From Conexibacter woesei Iso977N (lineage in GTDB: Bacteria; Actinomycetota; Thermoleophilia; Solirubrobacterales; Solirubrobacteraceae), in NCBI RefSeq assembly GCF_000424625.1, contig NZ_AUKG01000001.1, positions 1,736,001 to 1,800,000 of the forward strand: a stretch of 64,000 nucleotides of DNA. The letters run 5' to 3'. The notes under the pieces were generated by a model. That model had not been told where the DNA came from and ran no database searches. It saw nothing but the letters and a program-made list of their open reading frames with translations. Of this stretch, positions 1 through 7,500 are shown in pieces (the stretch's first letter is position 1; each line of letters begins with the position of its first letter). The position numbers and the translations under genes were made by a program.

Positions 1-2
1 TC

Positions 3-323
3 TGGGCGGTGCTCGGGTGGGACAACGCGCTGGTGTTCGGCGGCGGGTTCCTGGCCGGGTACTTGGCCTACGACATGCTCCATTACCACGTGCACCACCA
101 CAAGCCGCGCACGGCCGTGGGGCACAAGCTGCGCGAGCTGCACATGCGCCATCACTTCCAGGACGACGAGCGCGGGTTCGGGATCAGCGCGCCGTACTGG
201 GACTACGTGTTCGGGACCGCGTCGCATGCGACGGGCAACCGGAGCGTCCCGGCGCGCGAGCAGAACGGAGCGACAGCGACGGCCGCGACCGCCTCGACGG
301 ACCGCACGTCGGGCGCTCGCTGA
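3..323 (+). CDS. Fatty acid hydroxylase / sterol desaturase superfamily protein, C-terminal part
   Basis: This is the 3' end of a gene that begins before the window. The visible ~106 residues contain histidine boxes typical of membrane di-iron hydroxylases (HYHVHHH, then LHMRHHF) followed by a GFGIS..YWDYVFGT segment, which is the usual C-terminal signature of the family. These enzymes hydroxylate lipid chains (fatty acids, sterols, carotenoids) in the membrane using a His-bound di-iron centre. The last ~30 residues are Ala/Thr-rich and probably disordered. The substrate cannot be told from this fragment. Confidence 0.8.
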   Translation, partial: WAVLGWDNALVFGGGFLAGYLAYDMLHYHVHHHKPRTAVGHKLRELHMRHHFQDDERGFGISAPYWDYVFGTASHATGNRSVPAREQNGATATAATASTDRTSGAR

Positions 324-381
324 GCGTCGTTCGCGGACGTTGCTTCGCGGTCGTCGGGTCGAGTTGGCAGACTGGGTGGTC

Positions 382-759
382 GTGAGCGAGCCGCAGGATC
401 AGGAGACCGTCGCTGCCGAGTCCTACGAGGACGCGGAGGTGGTCGATGCCCTGCCCGTGCCTGAGCCGGGAGAGGTGGGCGCCGGAGCGGGTGCCGCCGC
501 CCGTTCGGTGCCGGCCGCGGTGGCGGATGCCGCGCGCGGTGGCGCGCGTGGGCTGGTCATCGGGGCGCCCGTGGCCGTGCAGGCCGCGGCGGTCGGCGTG
601 ACCGCGTTCGCGGCGGGCGCCGCGACGGTGGCGGTCGTGCGGCACCGGCGCGGGCGCAAGGCCGGGCGCCGTGCGCTGTCGCGCCGCACCAAGGCGGGCG
701 ACAGCGTCCTGGCGACGCGCTCGTTCCTGGTCGACGTCCACTTCCTCGGCCGGGACTGA
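382..759 (+). CDS. Small membrane protein of unknown function
   Basis: A 125-residue protein if the GTG at 382 is used; the reading frame is open further upstream, but that part overlaps the preceding gene and is low-complexity Arg. The first ~60 residues are acidic (SEPQDQE, YEDAEVV). They are followed by a long Ala/Val/Gly hydrophobic stretch of about 30 residues, which fits one or two membrane helices, and then a basic tail (RHRRGRKAGRR). It lies 13 nt before the glycosylase gene. I do not recognise a family. Residue composition suggests an anchored, cytoplasm-facing basic segment. Confidence 0.55.
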   Translation: MSEPQDQETVAAESYEDAEVVDALPVPEPGEVGAGAGAAARSVPAAVADAARGGARGLVIGAPVAVQAAAVGVTAFAAGAATVAVVRHRRGRKAGRRALSRRTKAGDSVLATRSFLVDVHFLGRD

Positions 760-772
760 CGCCACGTCTGCG

Positions 773-1696
773 GTGGCGCGCGCAGAGGCTCGCCGTGAGG
801 TGAGGCCTGCCTGGCCGTTCCGGTTGCCGGGCGGCGGGGGGATGGACGGCGTCGCGTCACGGCGCGGTGGCGTCTGGGAGCGGCTGGTCCATGTTGATGA
901 TGTCGCGGTCGTGGTGCGGGCGGCGCAGCCGTCGGCCGACCGCGTGGTGATCGGCGCGCGCTCGGAGGGCGGACGTGAGGCCTGCGAGGAGGCGATCGCG
1001 CGGGTCCGCGTCGCGTTCGGCGTCGACGAGTCGCTGCGCGAGTTCTACGAGCTGTTCCGGGACGACCCGCTGATCGGCGCGTCCGTCCGGTCGCGCCCGC
1101 ACCTGCGCGTGACGCGGCGGGTCGACCCGTTCGAGGCGCTCGCCTGGGCGATCTGCGAGCAGCTGATCGAGTACGAGCGCGCGGCGGCGATCGAGCGCCA
1201 GATCGTGTGGCGGCTCGGCCGTAAGGCGCCCTCCTGGGACGGGAGCCGGACGTTGCACGACCTGCCCTCGGCTGCGACCCTCGCCGGGACGGCACCCGCC
1301 CTGCTGCAGTCCTTCGACCTCAGTGCCGGCCGCGCGCTGTCGCTCGTGAAGGTCTCCCGCGAGGTCGCCTCCGGCCGCATCGACCTCTGGAGCAGCGACC
1401 ACGAGCGCGCGTGGGCCCGCCTCCGCGCGATCCCCGGGATCGGCTCCTGGACCATCGGCGTCCTCGCGCTGCACGGCCAGGGCCGCTACGACGTCCTGCC
1501 AGCGGGCGACCTCGCCTACCTGAAGCTGGTGGGTCGCGCCGCAGCCGACGGCCGCCCCTCGGCGCGCGCGACCGAGCAAGAGGTCCTCGACTTCTTCGCG
1601 CCCTACACGGGCTGGACCGGCCTGGCCGGCATCCACGCCCTCGGCGGCATGGCGACCGGCGGCGGCGCCGCAACCCGCTTCGCAGCCGCCGCCTAG
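773..1696 (+). CDS. AlkA-type DNA-3-methyladenine glycosylase (HhH-GPD)
   Basis: A base-excision repair glycosylase that removes alkylated bases from DNA. The C-terminal half shows the helix-hairpin-helix (LRAIPGIGSWTIGVLAL) followed by the Gly/Pro loop and the catalytic-Asp region (PAGDLAYLK). The N-terminal half (WPFRLP..GGMDGV..RRGGVWERLVHVDD) resembles the AlkA N-domain of actinobacterial homologues. The start is uncertain: GTG 773, GTG 800 and ATG 842 are all in frame. The WPFRLP segment looks conserved, so a GTG start is preferred. Length from 773 is 307 residues, close to family size. Confidence 0.85.
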   Translation: MARAEARREVRPAWPFRLPGGGGMDGVASRRGGVWERLVHVDDVAVVVRAAQPSADRVVIGARSEGGREACEEAIARVRVAFGVDESLREFYELFRDDPLIGASVRSRPHLRVTRRVDPFEALAWAICEQLIEYERAAAIERQIVWRLGRKAPSWDGSRTLHDLPSAATLAGTAPALLQSFDLSAGRALSLVKVSREVASGRIDLWSSDHERAWARLRAIPGIGSWTIGVLALHGQGRYDVLPAGDLAYLKLVGRAAADGRPSARATEQEVLDFFAPYTGWTGLAGIHALGGMATGGGAATRFAAAA

Positions 1697-1775
1697 CAGC
1701 GCGCCGCCTCCACGCTCCCGGCCTCGCCGCGGCGCAACCGGCTTCGCAGCGGCGGCCTGAGCGCTCGCGGTTTCC

Positions 1776-1781
1776 TACACT
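1776..1781 (+). promoter_or_regulatory. -10 box of mreC, leaderless arrangement
   Basis: TACACT lies 7 nt before the TTG start at 1789. No Shine-Dalgarno sequence is seen, so transcription and translation probably start at the same base. Confidence 0.5.
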
Positions 1782-1788
1782 TCGGGCC

Positions 1789-2667
1789 TTGCCGCAGCGC
1801 AACGTCATCCTCCGGCGCCGTCTCACGCTGGCCGCGTTCGTGGTCGTCGTGATCATCGCGCTCGCTGTCGCGGGCGGGCCGGCGAAGGACGTCCGGCGTG
1901 GGTTGAGCACGGTCACGTCGCCGATCGGGACCGGGGTCTCGACCGCGGTCAAGCCGTTCTCGAACCTGACCGGCTGGATCGGCGACACGGTCACCGCCAA
2001 GGGCGACCTCGGCGACGCGCGCAAGGACCGCGACGCCTGGCGCTCGCGGGCGATCGGCGGCGTCGCGCTGACCGCCGAGAACCGCCAGCTGACCGGGTTG
2101 TACAACATGGATCGCGAGCTGGCGCTCGCCGATTACAGGCCGATGACCGTCCGGGTCGTCGTGCGGTCGCCGTTCGACTGGTACGAGCACATCGGGATCA
2201 GCAAGGGCTCGATCGACGGCGTCAAGAGCGGGATGCCGGTGGTGGCCGCCAGCGGCGACGGCAACGACCAGCAGGGGCTGATCGGCAAGGTCTCGCAGGT
2301 CACCGAGGATTCCGCGATCGTCCAGCTGATCACGAACCGGGCGACGATCGTCGGGGCCAAGATCGCCGGCTCCGGGCCGCAGGGCAGCGTGTCGCGGAAG
2401 ATCAACGGGAAGCCGACCGACCTCGTCATGGACGGCGTCGACCCCCGCACGACGATCGACCACGGCGCGCTCGTCGTCACCCAAGGCACGATCTCCAGCC
2501 GCCCCGACCTCGACTCGCTCTACCCCAAGGACCTCCCGATCGGCCGCATCGCCGCGATCGACGACGCCGGCCAGAACGACCAGGTCACCCACGTGAGCCC
2601 CTTCGTCAACTCCCGCGTCCTCAGGTACGTGCAGGTGCTGACGAAGTCCGTCAACCACAACCGCTGA
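1789..2667 (+). CDS. mreC: Rod shape-determining protein MreC
   Basis: MreC links cytoskeletal MreB to the peptidoglycan elongation machinery from the outer face of the membrane. This 292-residue protein has a short basic N-terminus, one membrane helix (about residues 10-28), a helical stretch, then the beta-barrel region with the motif VRVVVRSPFDWYEHIGISKG and later PIGRIAAID. The TTG start is chosen because it gives the correct short cytoplasmic tail (PQRNVILRRR) and follows a -10 box. It stands alone: mreB, mreD and a PBP2 gene are not adjacent, which is unusual because mreBCD are normally clustered. Confidence 0.85.
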   Translation: MPQRNVILRRRLTLAAFVVVVIIALAVAGGPAKDVRRGLSTVTSPIGTGVSTAVKPFSNLTGWIGDTVTAKGDLGDARKDRDAWRSRAIGGVALTAENRQLTGLYNMDRELALADYRPMTVRVVVRSPFDWYEHIGISKGSIDGVKSGMPVVAASGDGNDQQGLIGKVSQVTEDSAIVQLITNRATIVGAKIAGSGPQGSVSRKINGKPTDLVMDGVDPRTTIDHGALVVTQGTISSRPDLDSLYPKDLPIGRIAAIDDAGQNDQVTHVSPFVNSRVLRYVQVLTKSVNHNR

Positions 2668-2690
2668 CCCCGGCCCGGCGCCCCGCCGGC

Positions 2691-3090
2691 CTCGGTACAC
2701 GCGCCTCGTCGTCTCTGGTTGCGCGGCCGTTGCAGGGCGGTCGGCGCCCGCCGATACGCCGTCACCTCGCCACCAATCCGCGGTCGTGTCTGGCACTTCG
2801 CGGCGGTCGCGCTCTCCGCGCTTCTCGGCAGACGTGTCTCGTCGTCTCTGGTCGCGCCGGTGTTGCGGGGCGGTGGGCGTCGGTTGCTGTGCGGTCGTCT
2901 CGCCACCAATCCGCGGTCGTCTCTGGCACTTCGCGACCGTCGCAGTCTCCGCGCTTCTCGGTACACGCTCTCGTCGTCTCTGGTTGCGCGGCCGTCGCTG
3001 GGCGGTTGGCGTTCGGTGTCGCGCCGGCGTTTCGCAACCGATGCGTCGTCGTCTCTGGCACCTCGCTGCCGTCCCGCTCTCCGCGGGCGG
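2691..3090. repeat. Three tandem copies of a ~133-bp intergenic repeat
   Basis: Copies start at 2691, 2824 and 2957, each opening with CTCGGYANACG and containing CTCGTCGTCTCTGGT, then (in the first two) TCGCCACCAATCCGCGGTCG, then CTCTGGCACYTCG and CTCTCCGCG. Unit length is 133 bp in the first two and slightly longer in the third. Because 133 is not a multiple of three, the copies fall in different frames, so the open frames here are not genes. A diverged fourth copy lies at 47831-47958. No gene is seen between 2668 and 3093. Confidence 0.8.
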
Positions 3091-3093
3091 GCG

Positions 3094-3507
3094 TTAGAGG
3101 TTGAGGGACATGCCGATGGAGTCGGGGGCGGTTTTGGTGAAGCCGTGGCGGGTGTAGAGGGGGCGGCCGGGTGGGTCGGCTAGGAGGTTGATCCAGGCGC
3201 CGGGGGGTGCGGAGGTGCGGATGCGGTCCAGCAGCGAGGTCAGGATCTGGTCGCCGAGGCCGCGGCGTTGGTGCTCGGGGAGGACGGCCATGTCGATGAT
3301 GTGGAAGTACCAGCCGCCGTCGCCGAGGACGCGGCCCATCCCGACGGTCGTCCCGGTGGTCTCCTCGACGATGTGGACGGCGAACCAGGCACCGTCGATC
3401 CCGGCGGTGGCCTGCTCGCGCGTCTTGGCCGACAGGCCGGCGCGCGCCCGGAGGTTCATGTAGTCCTCGACGGACGGCGGGCCTTCGACGAGGCGGTAGC
3501 CGGTCAC
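3094..3507 (-). CDS. GNAT family N-acetyltransferase
   Basis: A 137-residue acetyl-CoA-dependent acetyltransferase. The acetyl-CoA binding signature is visible as VLPEHQRRGLGDQIL, preceded by the beta-strand pair WYFHIIDMAV and followed by NLLADPPGRPLYTRHGF, typical of the fold's last strand. It starts with GTG whose bases overlap the stop codon of the PhzF-like gene (GTGA), so it is translationally coupled and is the last gene of the riboswitch-led operon. The acceptor substrate is unknown; its place after a PhzF-like enzyme suggests a small-molecule substrate (inference). Confidence 0.8.
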   Translation of the reverse strand: MTGYRLVEGPPSVEDYMNLRARAGLSAKTREQATAGIDGAWFAVHIVEETTGTTVGMGRVLGDGGWYFHIIDMAVLPEHQRRGLGDQILTSLLDRIRTSAPPGAWINLLADPPGRPLYTRHGFTKTAPDSIGMSLNL

Positions 3508-4337
3508 GCGATGACCTCCGCGCGCCCGCCGACCGCGACGTGGAGCTCGTCGCCGCCCTCGTCGAACCGCGCCGTGGCCGCCAGCAACGAGGGCCGGCCC
3601 ATCGCCCGGCCCTGGGCAACGCGTACATCTTGATCGGCGCCCCGCTCCCGTGCGAGCCACGCAACGAGCGCACCCGCGGCGACGCCGGTCGCCGGGTCCT
3701 CGTCGTAGCCCGCCCGGACCGGGAACTGGCGCGCGGCGACGTCCGCGTCGCGCGCGTCCAAGGTGTAGGCGTACACGCCGGTCGTCCTCAACGCATCGCA
3801 CAACGCCCAGAGCGAGTCGAAGTCGGGCGCCAGCGCGTCGAGCGCCGCCTCGTCGGCGAGCGGGACGAGCAGCTTGGGTCGCGCGACCGAGACCGACACC
3901 GCGACGCCCGTCACGGCTGCCGCGCCGCCGCCCAGCACAGCTGCGACGCGCTCCGCGTCGACCCCCGGCCCCACCTCGACCGCCCCCAGCTCCACGATCG
4001 CCTCGTCCGCCGCCGGCCGCCGTACGGTCCGCGTCGCCAGCGGCGTCTCAACGCGCGCGCCGTCCTCCACGCCGAGCAGGACGCTCGCCGCCACCGTCGC
4101 GTGCACGCACATCTCCATCTCGTGGTTCGGCACGAAGTACCGCAAGCGCGCCGCGACACCGCTCGACGGCGACGACGGCGGCAGGACGAAGCACGTCTCG
4201 TGCCCGAACCCCGCGGCGGCGGCGCGCAGCTCCTCGTCGCTCCAGCCCTCCGCGCCGAACACGACCGGGCACGGGTTCCCGCCACCCGGCCCATCCGCGA
4301 ACGCGACCGTGTGCGCGACCCGCACCCGCCCGCTCAC
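3504..4337 (-). CDS. PhzF family isomerase/epimerase-like protein
   Basis: PhzF-fold proteins (diaminopimelate-epimerase-like) catalyse hydrogen shifts and isomerisations. The 277-residue sequence has the catalytic-glutamate motif GHETCFV near residue 46, the second-lobe partner MEMCVHATVAA, and the DPATGVAAGAL loop near the C-terminus followed by QGRAMGRPS, all family hallmarks. It uses a GTG start 4 nt after the stop of thiY and overlaps the next gene by 4 nt, so it should be cotranscribed with the thiamine-precursor transporter. Its substrate is unknown; true phenazine synthesis genes are absent here. Confidence 0.85.
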   Translation of the reverse strand: MSGRVRVAHTVAFADGPGGGNPCPVVFGAEGWSDEELRAAAAGFGHETCFVLPPSSPSSGVAARLRYFVPNHEMEMCVHATVAASVLLGVEDGARVETPLATRTVRRPAADEAIVELGAVEVGPGVDAERVAAVLGGGAAAVTGVAVSVSVARPKLLVPLADEAALDALAPDFDSLWALCDALRTTGVYAYTLDARDADVAARQFPVRAGYDEDPATGVAAGALVAWLARERGADQDVRVAQGRAMGRPSLLAATARFDEGGDELHVAVGGRAEVIA

Positions 4338-4341
4338 GCGC

Positions 4342-5358
4342 TCAGATCCCGCGGCCGGGCAGGAACTCGTTCGTGATCGACGTCGGCGTCGGCAGCGTGC
4401 TCACCAGCCTGTTGGTGACCATCCACTGGCCGTACGCCCTCCACTCGTCGGCGTTCATGAAGCCCCACGGGTAGGCGGCGTTCGACGGGAAGTAGACCGG
4501 CAGCGTCGCCTTGACCTGGGCCAGCGTCAGCGCCGGCTCGAGGTCCCTGTCGGCGCTCGTCAACGCGTCGGCGCCCACCTGCGGGTCGGCCCTGACCGCC
4601 CTCGCGCCCCGCGACAGCGCCTGCATGAACCGCCGGATGATCGCCCCGTAGCCCTTCTCCTGCAGGCGATCCTGGCTCGCGACGAAGACGAGCTCGTTGT
4701 AGGTCGGCACGCCGGCCTCGTCCATCTTGATGATCGTCGGGTCCTTGTGCTGGCGCTGGAGCTGGACGCCCTCCACGTTCCAGAACGCTCCCAACGTCCC
4801 ATCGACCTTCTTGGACAACATGCTCGGGACGAGGTTGAACCCCACGTTGACCTCGTGGATCGACGACGGATCGACCCCGGCCTCCGTCGCGATCGTCCTC
4901 AGATACGCCGACTGGTACGGGATCCCCGCCGTGCCCATCCTCGCGCCCTTCAGGTCCTTCGGCGTCTTGATCTTCCCGTGCAGCGACATGATCGACGTCA
5001 GCGGCTTCTGGATCAGCGCACCCACCGCCGCGATCCTCGCGCCCTTGTCACGCGCCAGCAGGACCTCCGGCTCATACGAGATCCCGAGGTCGGCCTGCCT
5101 GGCCTCGACCTGCTTCAACGGCGCGGCCGGGTCGGTCGGCGTGACGATCTTCACATCCAGATGAGCGGCCTTGAACGCACCGATCCTCTGCGCGGCGTAG
5201 ATCGGCGCGTGGTCGGCGTTGGGCAGGTAGTCGAGGACCAACGTGATGTGGTCGACCGGGCCGCCGGTCGTGGTGACGTCCTGCTTGCTGCCGCAGGCGG
5301 CGAGCGGGATCGTCAGGGCAAGGGCGATGACAACGGCCGTGATGCGACGCGGCATCAT
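4342..5358 (-). CDS. thiY: ThiY/NMT1-like substrate-binding lipoprotein of thiamine-precursor ABC transporter
   Basis: A 338-residue periplasmic-binding-type lipoprotein: basic N-terminus, hydrophobic core and lipobox LAAC (Cys about residue 22). The body carries the NMT1/THI5-like pattern LDYLPNADHAPIYAAQ and DLGISYEPEVLLARDKGARI, as in ThiY proteins, which in studied bacteria bind pyrimidine precursors of thiamine. The start ATG overlaps the permease stop as ATGA. Upstream genes encode the permease and ATPase, and the operon begins with a TPP riboswitch, which strongly supports the assignment. The exact pyrimidine ligand is not visible from sequence. Confidence 0.88.
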   Translation of the reverse strand: MMPRRITAVVIALALTIPLAACGSKQDVTTTGGPVDHITLVLDYLPNADHAPIYAAQRIGAFKAAHLDVKIVTPTDPAAPLKQVEARQADLGISYEPEVLLARDKGARIAAVGALIQKPLTSIMSLHGKIKTPKDLKGARMGTAGIPYQSAYLRTIATEAGVDPSSIHEVNVGFNLVPSMLSKKVDGTLGAFWNVEGVQLQRQHKDPTIIKMDEAGVPTYNELVFVASQDRLQEKGYGAIIRRFMQALSRGARAVRADPQVGADALTSADRDLEPALTLAQVKATLPVYFPSNAAYPWGFMNADEWRAYGQWMVTNRLVSTLPTPTSITNEFLPGRGI

Positions 5359-6101
5359 GCGTCGGGGTCCTTTCGTCGGTGGGCCCACGGCGCCAGGCGG
5401 CGCTCGGCGAGGGCGAGGAGGGAGAAGCAGAGGATCGCCAGCGCGGCGAGGACGACCATCGTCGCCCACGCGCGCGCGGTCTCGAGCTGCGGGATCGACT
5501 GCAGCAGCAGGTGCCCGAGGCCGCTCTCGGAGCCCGAGTACTCGGCGAAGACCGCGGCGATCCCGCCGACGGCGACCGCGATCTTGGCGCCGCTCAGCGC
5601 GGCGGGAAGGGCGGCGGGCGCCTCGACCCAGCGGAACGTCTGCCCGCGGGTGGCGCCGAGCGTCTTCATCAGCTTGTGCTGCTCGGGGTCCACGGCGCGC
5701 AGGCCGTCGAGCGTCGTGACGACGATCGGGAAGAAGCAGACGAGCGCGACGATCACGAGCTTGGGCAGGATCCCGTAGCCGAACCACGCGGCCAGCAGCG
5801 GCGCGATCGTCACGATCGGGATCGCCTGTGAGCCGACGAGCAGCGGGTAGACCGCGCGGCGCAGCGGGCCGTAGCGGTGCAGCGCGAAGGCCAGCGCGGT
5901 CGCGCAGATCGCGCTCACGAGCAACCCCAGGACCATCTCCTGCGCGGTCACGAGCAGGTTGGACCACAACAACCCGCGGTCGTCCCACAGCGAGGCCGCA
6001 ACCTGGTCGGGCGCGGGGAGGATGAACGCGTCGACCGAGCCGAAGCGGGCGTAGAGCTCCCACGCACCGAGGAAGGCCACCAGGATGAGCGCGGCGAGCA
6101 T
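5355..6101 (-). CDS. thiX: ABC transporter permease ThiX
   Basis: A 248-residue integral membrane permease with about six hydrophobic segments, similar to the TauC/SsuC class. The cytoplasmic coupling loop (EAA motif) reads EAPAALPAALSGAKIAVA, where the ATPase docks. It lies 3 nt after the ATPase gene and overlaps the binding-protein gene by 4 nt. It should form the channel for thiamine-precursor uptake together with its neighbours. Confidence 0.88.
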   Translation of the reverse strand: MLAALILVAFLGAWELYARFGSVDAFILPAPDQVAASLWDDRGLLWSNLLVTAQEMVLGLLVSAICATALAFALHRYGPLRRAVYPLLVGSQAIPIVTIAPLLAAWFGYGILPKLVIVALVCFFPIVVTTLDGLRAVDPEQHKLMKTLGATRGQTFRWVEAPAALPAALSGAKIAVAVGGIAAVFAEYSGSESGLGHLLLQSIPQLETARAWATMVVLAALAILCFSLLALAERRLAPWAHRRKDPDA

Positions 6102-6104
6102 GGC

Positions 6105-6866
6105 CTACACCTCGCCCCTGGAGCGCAGCGCGGCCAGCGCCTCGGCGCGGACCGCGACGACCGCCGGGTCGGTGGGATCGCGCGGGCGCGGCAGGTCGGC
6201 GCGCAGGTCGGCGACGACCCGGCCGGGGCGTGCGGAGAGCACGACGATCCGGTCGGCGAGCACCGCGGCCTCCTCGACGTCGTGGGTGACGAGCAGGACC
6301 GTGCGCGGCTCCTGCGCCAGCACCTCCGCCAGCCACCGCTGCGTGTCGGCGCGCGTGATCGCGTCGAGCGCGCCGAACGGCTCGTCGAGGCACAGGATCG
6401 GCGCGCCCGCCAGCAGCGTCCGGGCGACCGCGACGCGCTGGCGCATCCCGCCCGACAGCTCCCACGTCCGGGCGCCCTCGAAGCCGTCCAGCCCGAGCTG
6501 CTCCAGCAGCGCATGGGCGCGCGACCGCGCCTCGTCGCGACCCACGCCCGCGATCCGCAGCGGCAGCGCCGCGTTGTCGCGCGCATCGAGCCACGGCAGC
6601 AGCAGGTCGCGCTGGGGCATCAGGACGGCGCGGCCGGCGACGACGGTCCCGGAGTCCGGCACCTGCAGCCCGCAGACCAGCTCCAGCAGCGTCGACTTCC
6701 CGCTCCCCGAAGGCCCGACGACCGCGACGACCTCGCCCGGCGCGGCGCGCAGCGACACGTCACGGAGCGCGACGACATCGCCGAACCGGCGCGTCACACC
6801 CGTGATCTGCACGTCGCCTTCAACGTCGCGAGGCTCCACCTCCGGAGCCTCGAGCCTCGTCGCCAT
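6105..6866 (-). CDS. thiZ: ABC transporter ATP-binding protein ThiZ
   Basis: A 253-residue ABC ATPase: Walker A GPSGSGKST, Q-loop LMPQRDLLLPWLDA, signature LSGGMRQR, Walker B ILCLDEP, H-loop VTHDVEEA. The start is the ATG at 6866: an upstream in-frame ATG (6884) falls inside the conserved TAATGCC segment of the riboswitch and cannot be the real start. A GGAGGG ribosome-binding site lies 4 nt before the chosen ATG and is itself part of the riboswitch closing stem. It energises import through ThiX. Confidence 0.9.
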   Translation of the reverse strand: MATRLEAPEVEPRDVEGDVQITGVTRRFGDVVALRDVSLRAAPGEVVAVVGPSGSGKSTLLELVCGLQVPDSGTVVAGRAVLMPQRDLLLPWLDARDNAALPLRIAGVGRDEARSRAHALLEQLGLDGFEGARTWELSGGMRQRVAVARTLLAGAPILCLDEPFGALDAITRADTQRWLAEVLAQEPRTVLLVTHDVEEAAVLADRIVVLSARPGRVVADLRADLPRPRDPTDPAVVAVRAEALAALRSRGEV

Positions 6867-6867
6867 C

Positions 6868-6980
6868 GCTCCCTCCGCGGGCATTACCCCACAGGTTCGA
6901 AGGGTCTGCGCCGGACGTTCCTAGGCGCCATCTCAGCCCGCGTCCGCGAGCCCCCCTGTGATTCCAGTCCCACGGAGGGT
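6868..6980 (-). promoter_or_regulatory. TPP riboswitch (THI box)
   Basis: On the minus strand the conserved elements appear in order: CTGAGA (6936-6931), ACCCTTCGAACCTG (6905-6892), GGGGTAATGCCC (6890-6879) and CGGAGGGA leading into thiZ. The stem before CTGAGA is CTCGCG/CGCGGG. A possible closing stem pairs CCCTCCG (about 6979-6973) with CGGAGGG (about 6877-6871), though the linker after it is longer than usual. The ribosome-binding site lies in the 3' strand of the closing stem, so TPP binding should block translation directly. The 5' boundary is approximate. Confidence 0.9.
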
Positions 6981-6993
6981 ACTACCGGCGACC

Positions 6994-7500
6994 ATGAGAC
7001 GCCTCGTCAGACTGCCCCTGCCGCTCGTCGCGGCCTGCGCCATCGTGCTCGCCCTGAGCGCGGTCGCGTTCGCGCACGGCAACAACGCCGACGGCCACGG
7101 CCCCAAGCACGGGGTCAAGGGTGGTGGCGGGCATGGCGGGATCGCCGTGATCGAGCACGCCGACACCGACGCGACGACCGACACCGGCGCCTCCGGCGAC
7201 AGCGCGGGCGACGTCCTGACGTTCGCCAACCCCGTCTTCGACGCCCAGGACAGGACCCAGGTCGCGACCGACCAGGGCTACTGCATCCGGACCGTCGCCG
7301 GCAGCGCCTACGAGTGCAACTGGACGACGTTCCTGCCGAAGGGCCAGCTCGTCGTCGAGGGCCCGTTCTACGACACCAAGGACTCGACGCTGGCGATCAC
7401 CGGCGGCACCGGGGCCTACAAGAACGCCCGCGGCACGATGGACCTCCACGCCCTGGACGGCGGCAAGAGGTACGCGTTCACCTTCCACGTGGTGGGGTAG
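6994..7500 (+). CDS. Secreted allene-oxide-cyclase-barrel-like protein
   Basis: A 168-residue exported protein with a clear signal peptide (MRRLVRL then a hydrophobic core ending AVAFAHG) and a Gly/His-rich segment after it. The mature part ends in a beta-barrel pattern (LTFANPVFDA, GYCIRTV, ECNWTTFLP, ITGGTGAYKNARGTM) as in the dirigent/AOC-like barrel family, which in bacteria is mostly of unknown role. Two Cys (in GYCI and YECN) could form a disulphide. Its 3' end overlaps the convergent gamma-glutamyltranspeptidase gene by 23 nt. Confidence 0.7.
   Translation: MRRLVRLPLPLVAACAIVLALSAVAFAHGNNADGHGPKHGVKGGGGHGGIAVIEHADTDATTDTGASGDSAGDVLTFANPVFDAQDRTQVATDQGYCIRTVAGSAYECNWTTFLPKGQLVVEGPFYDTKDSTLAITGGTGAYKNARGTMDLHALDGGKRYAFTFHVVG

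Noticed and set aside
2719-3183. Open reading frames across the 133-bp repeats
   Set aside because: They are Arg/Ser-rich, occur in several frames at once and shift frame between repeat copies, so they are not genes.
3504-4337. Phenazine biosynthesis cluster
   Set aside because: Only a PhzF-like gene is present; other phz genes are missing and the context is thiamine-related.
3540-5778. Long plus-strand open frames opposite the thi operon and other minus-strand genes
   Set aside because: High-GC antisense shadows: low-complexity Arg/Ala/Pro translations without domains, while the minus-strand frames encode clear families.
6867-6884. Earlier ATG (6884) as the start of thiZ
   Set aside because: It is the ATG of the invariant TAATGCC in the riboswitch; the ATG at 6866 has a proper GGAGGG.
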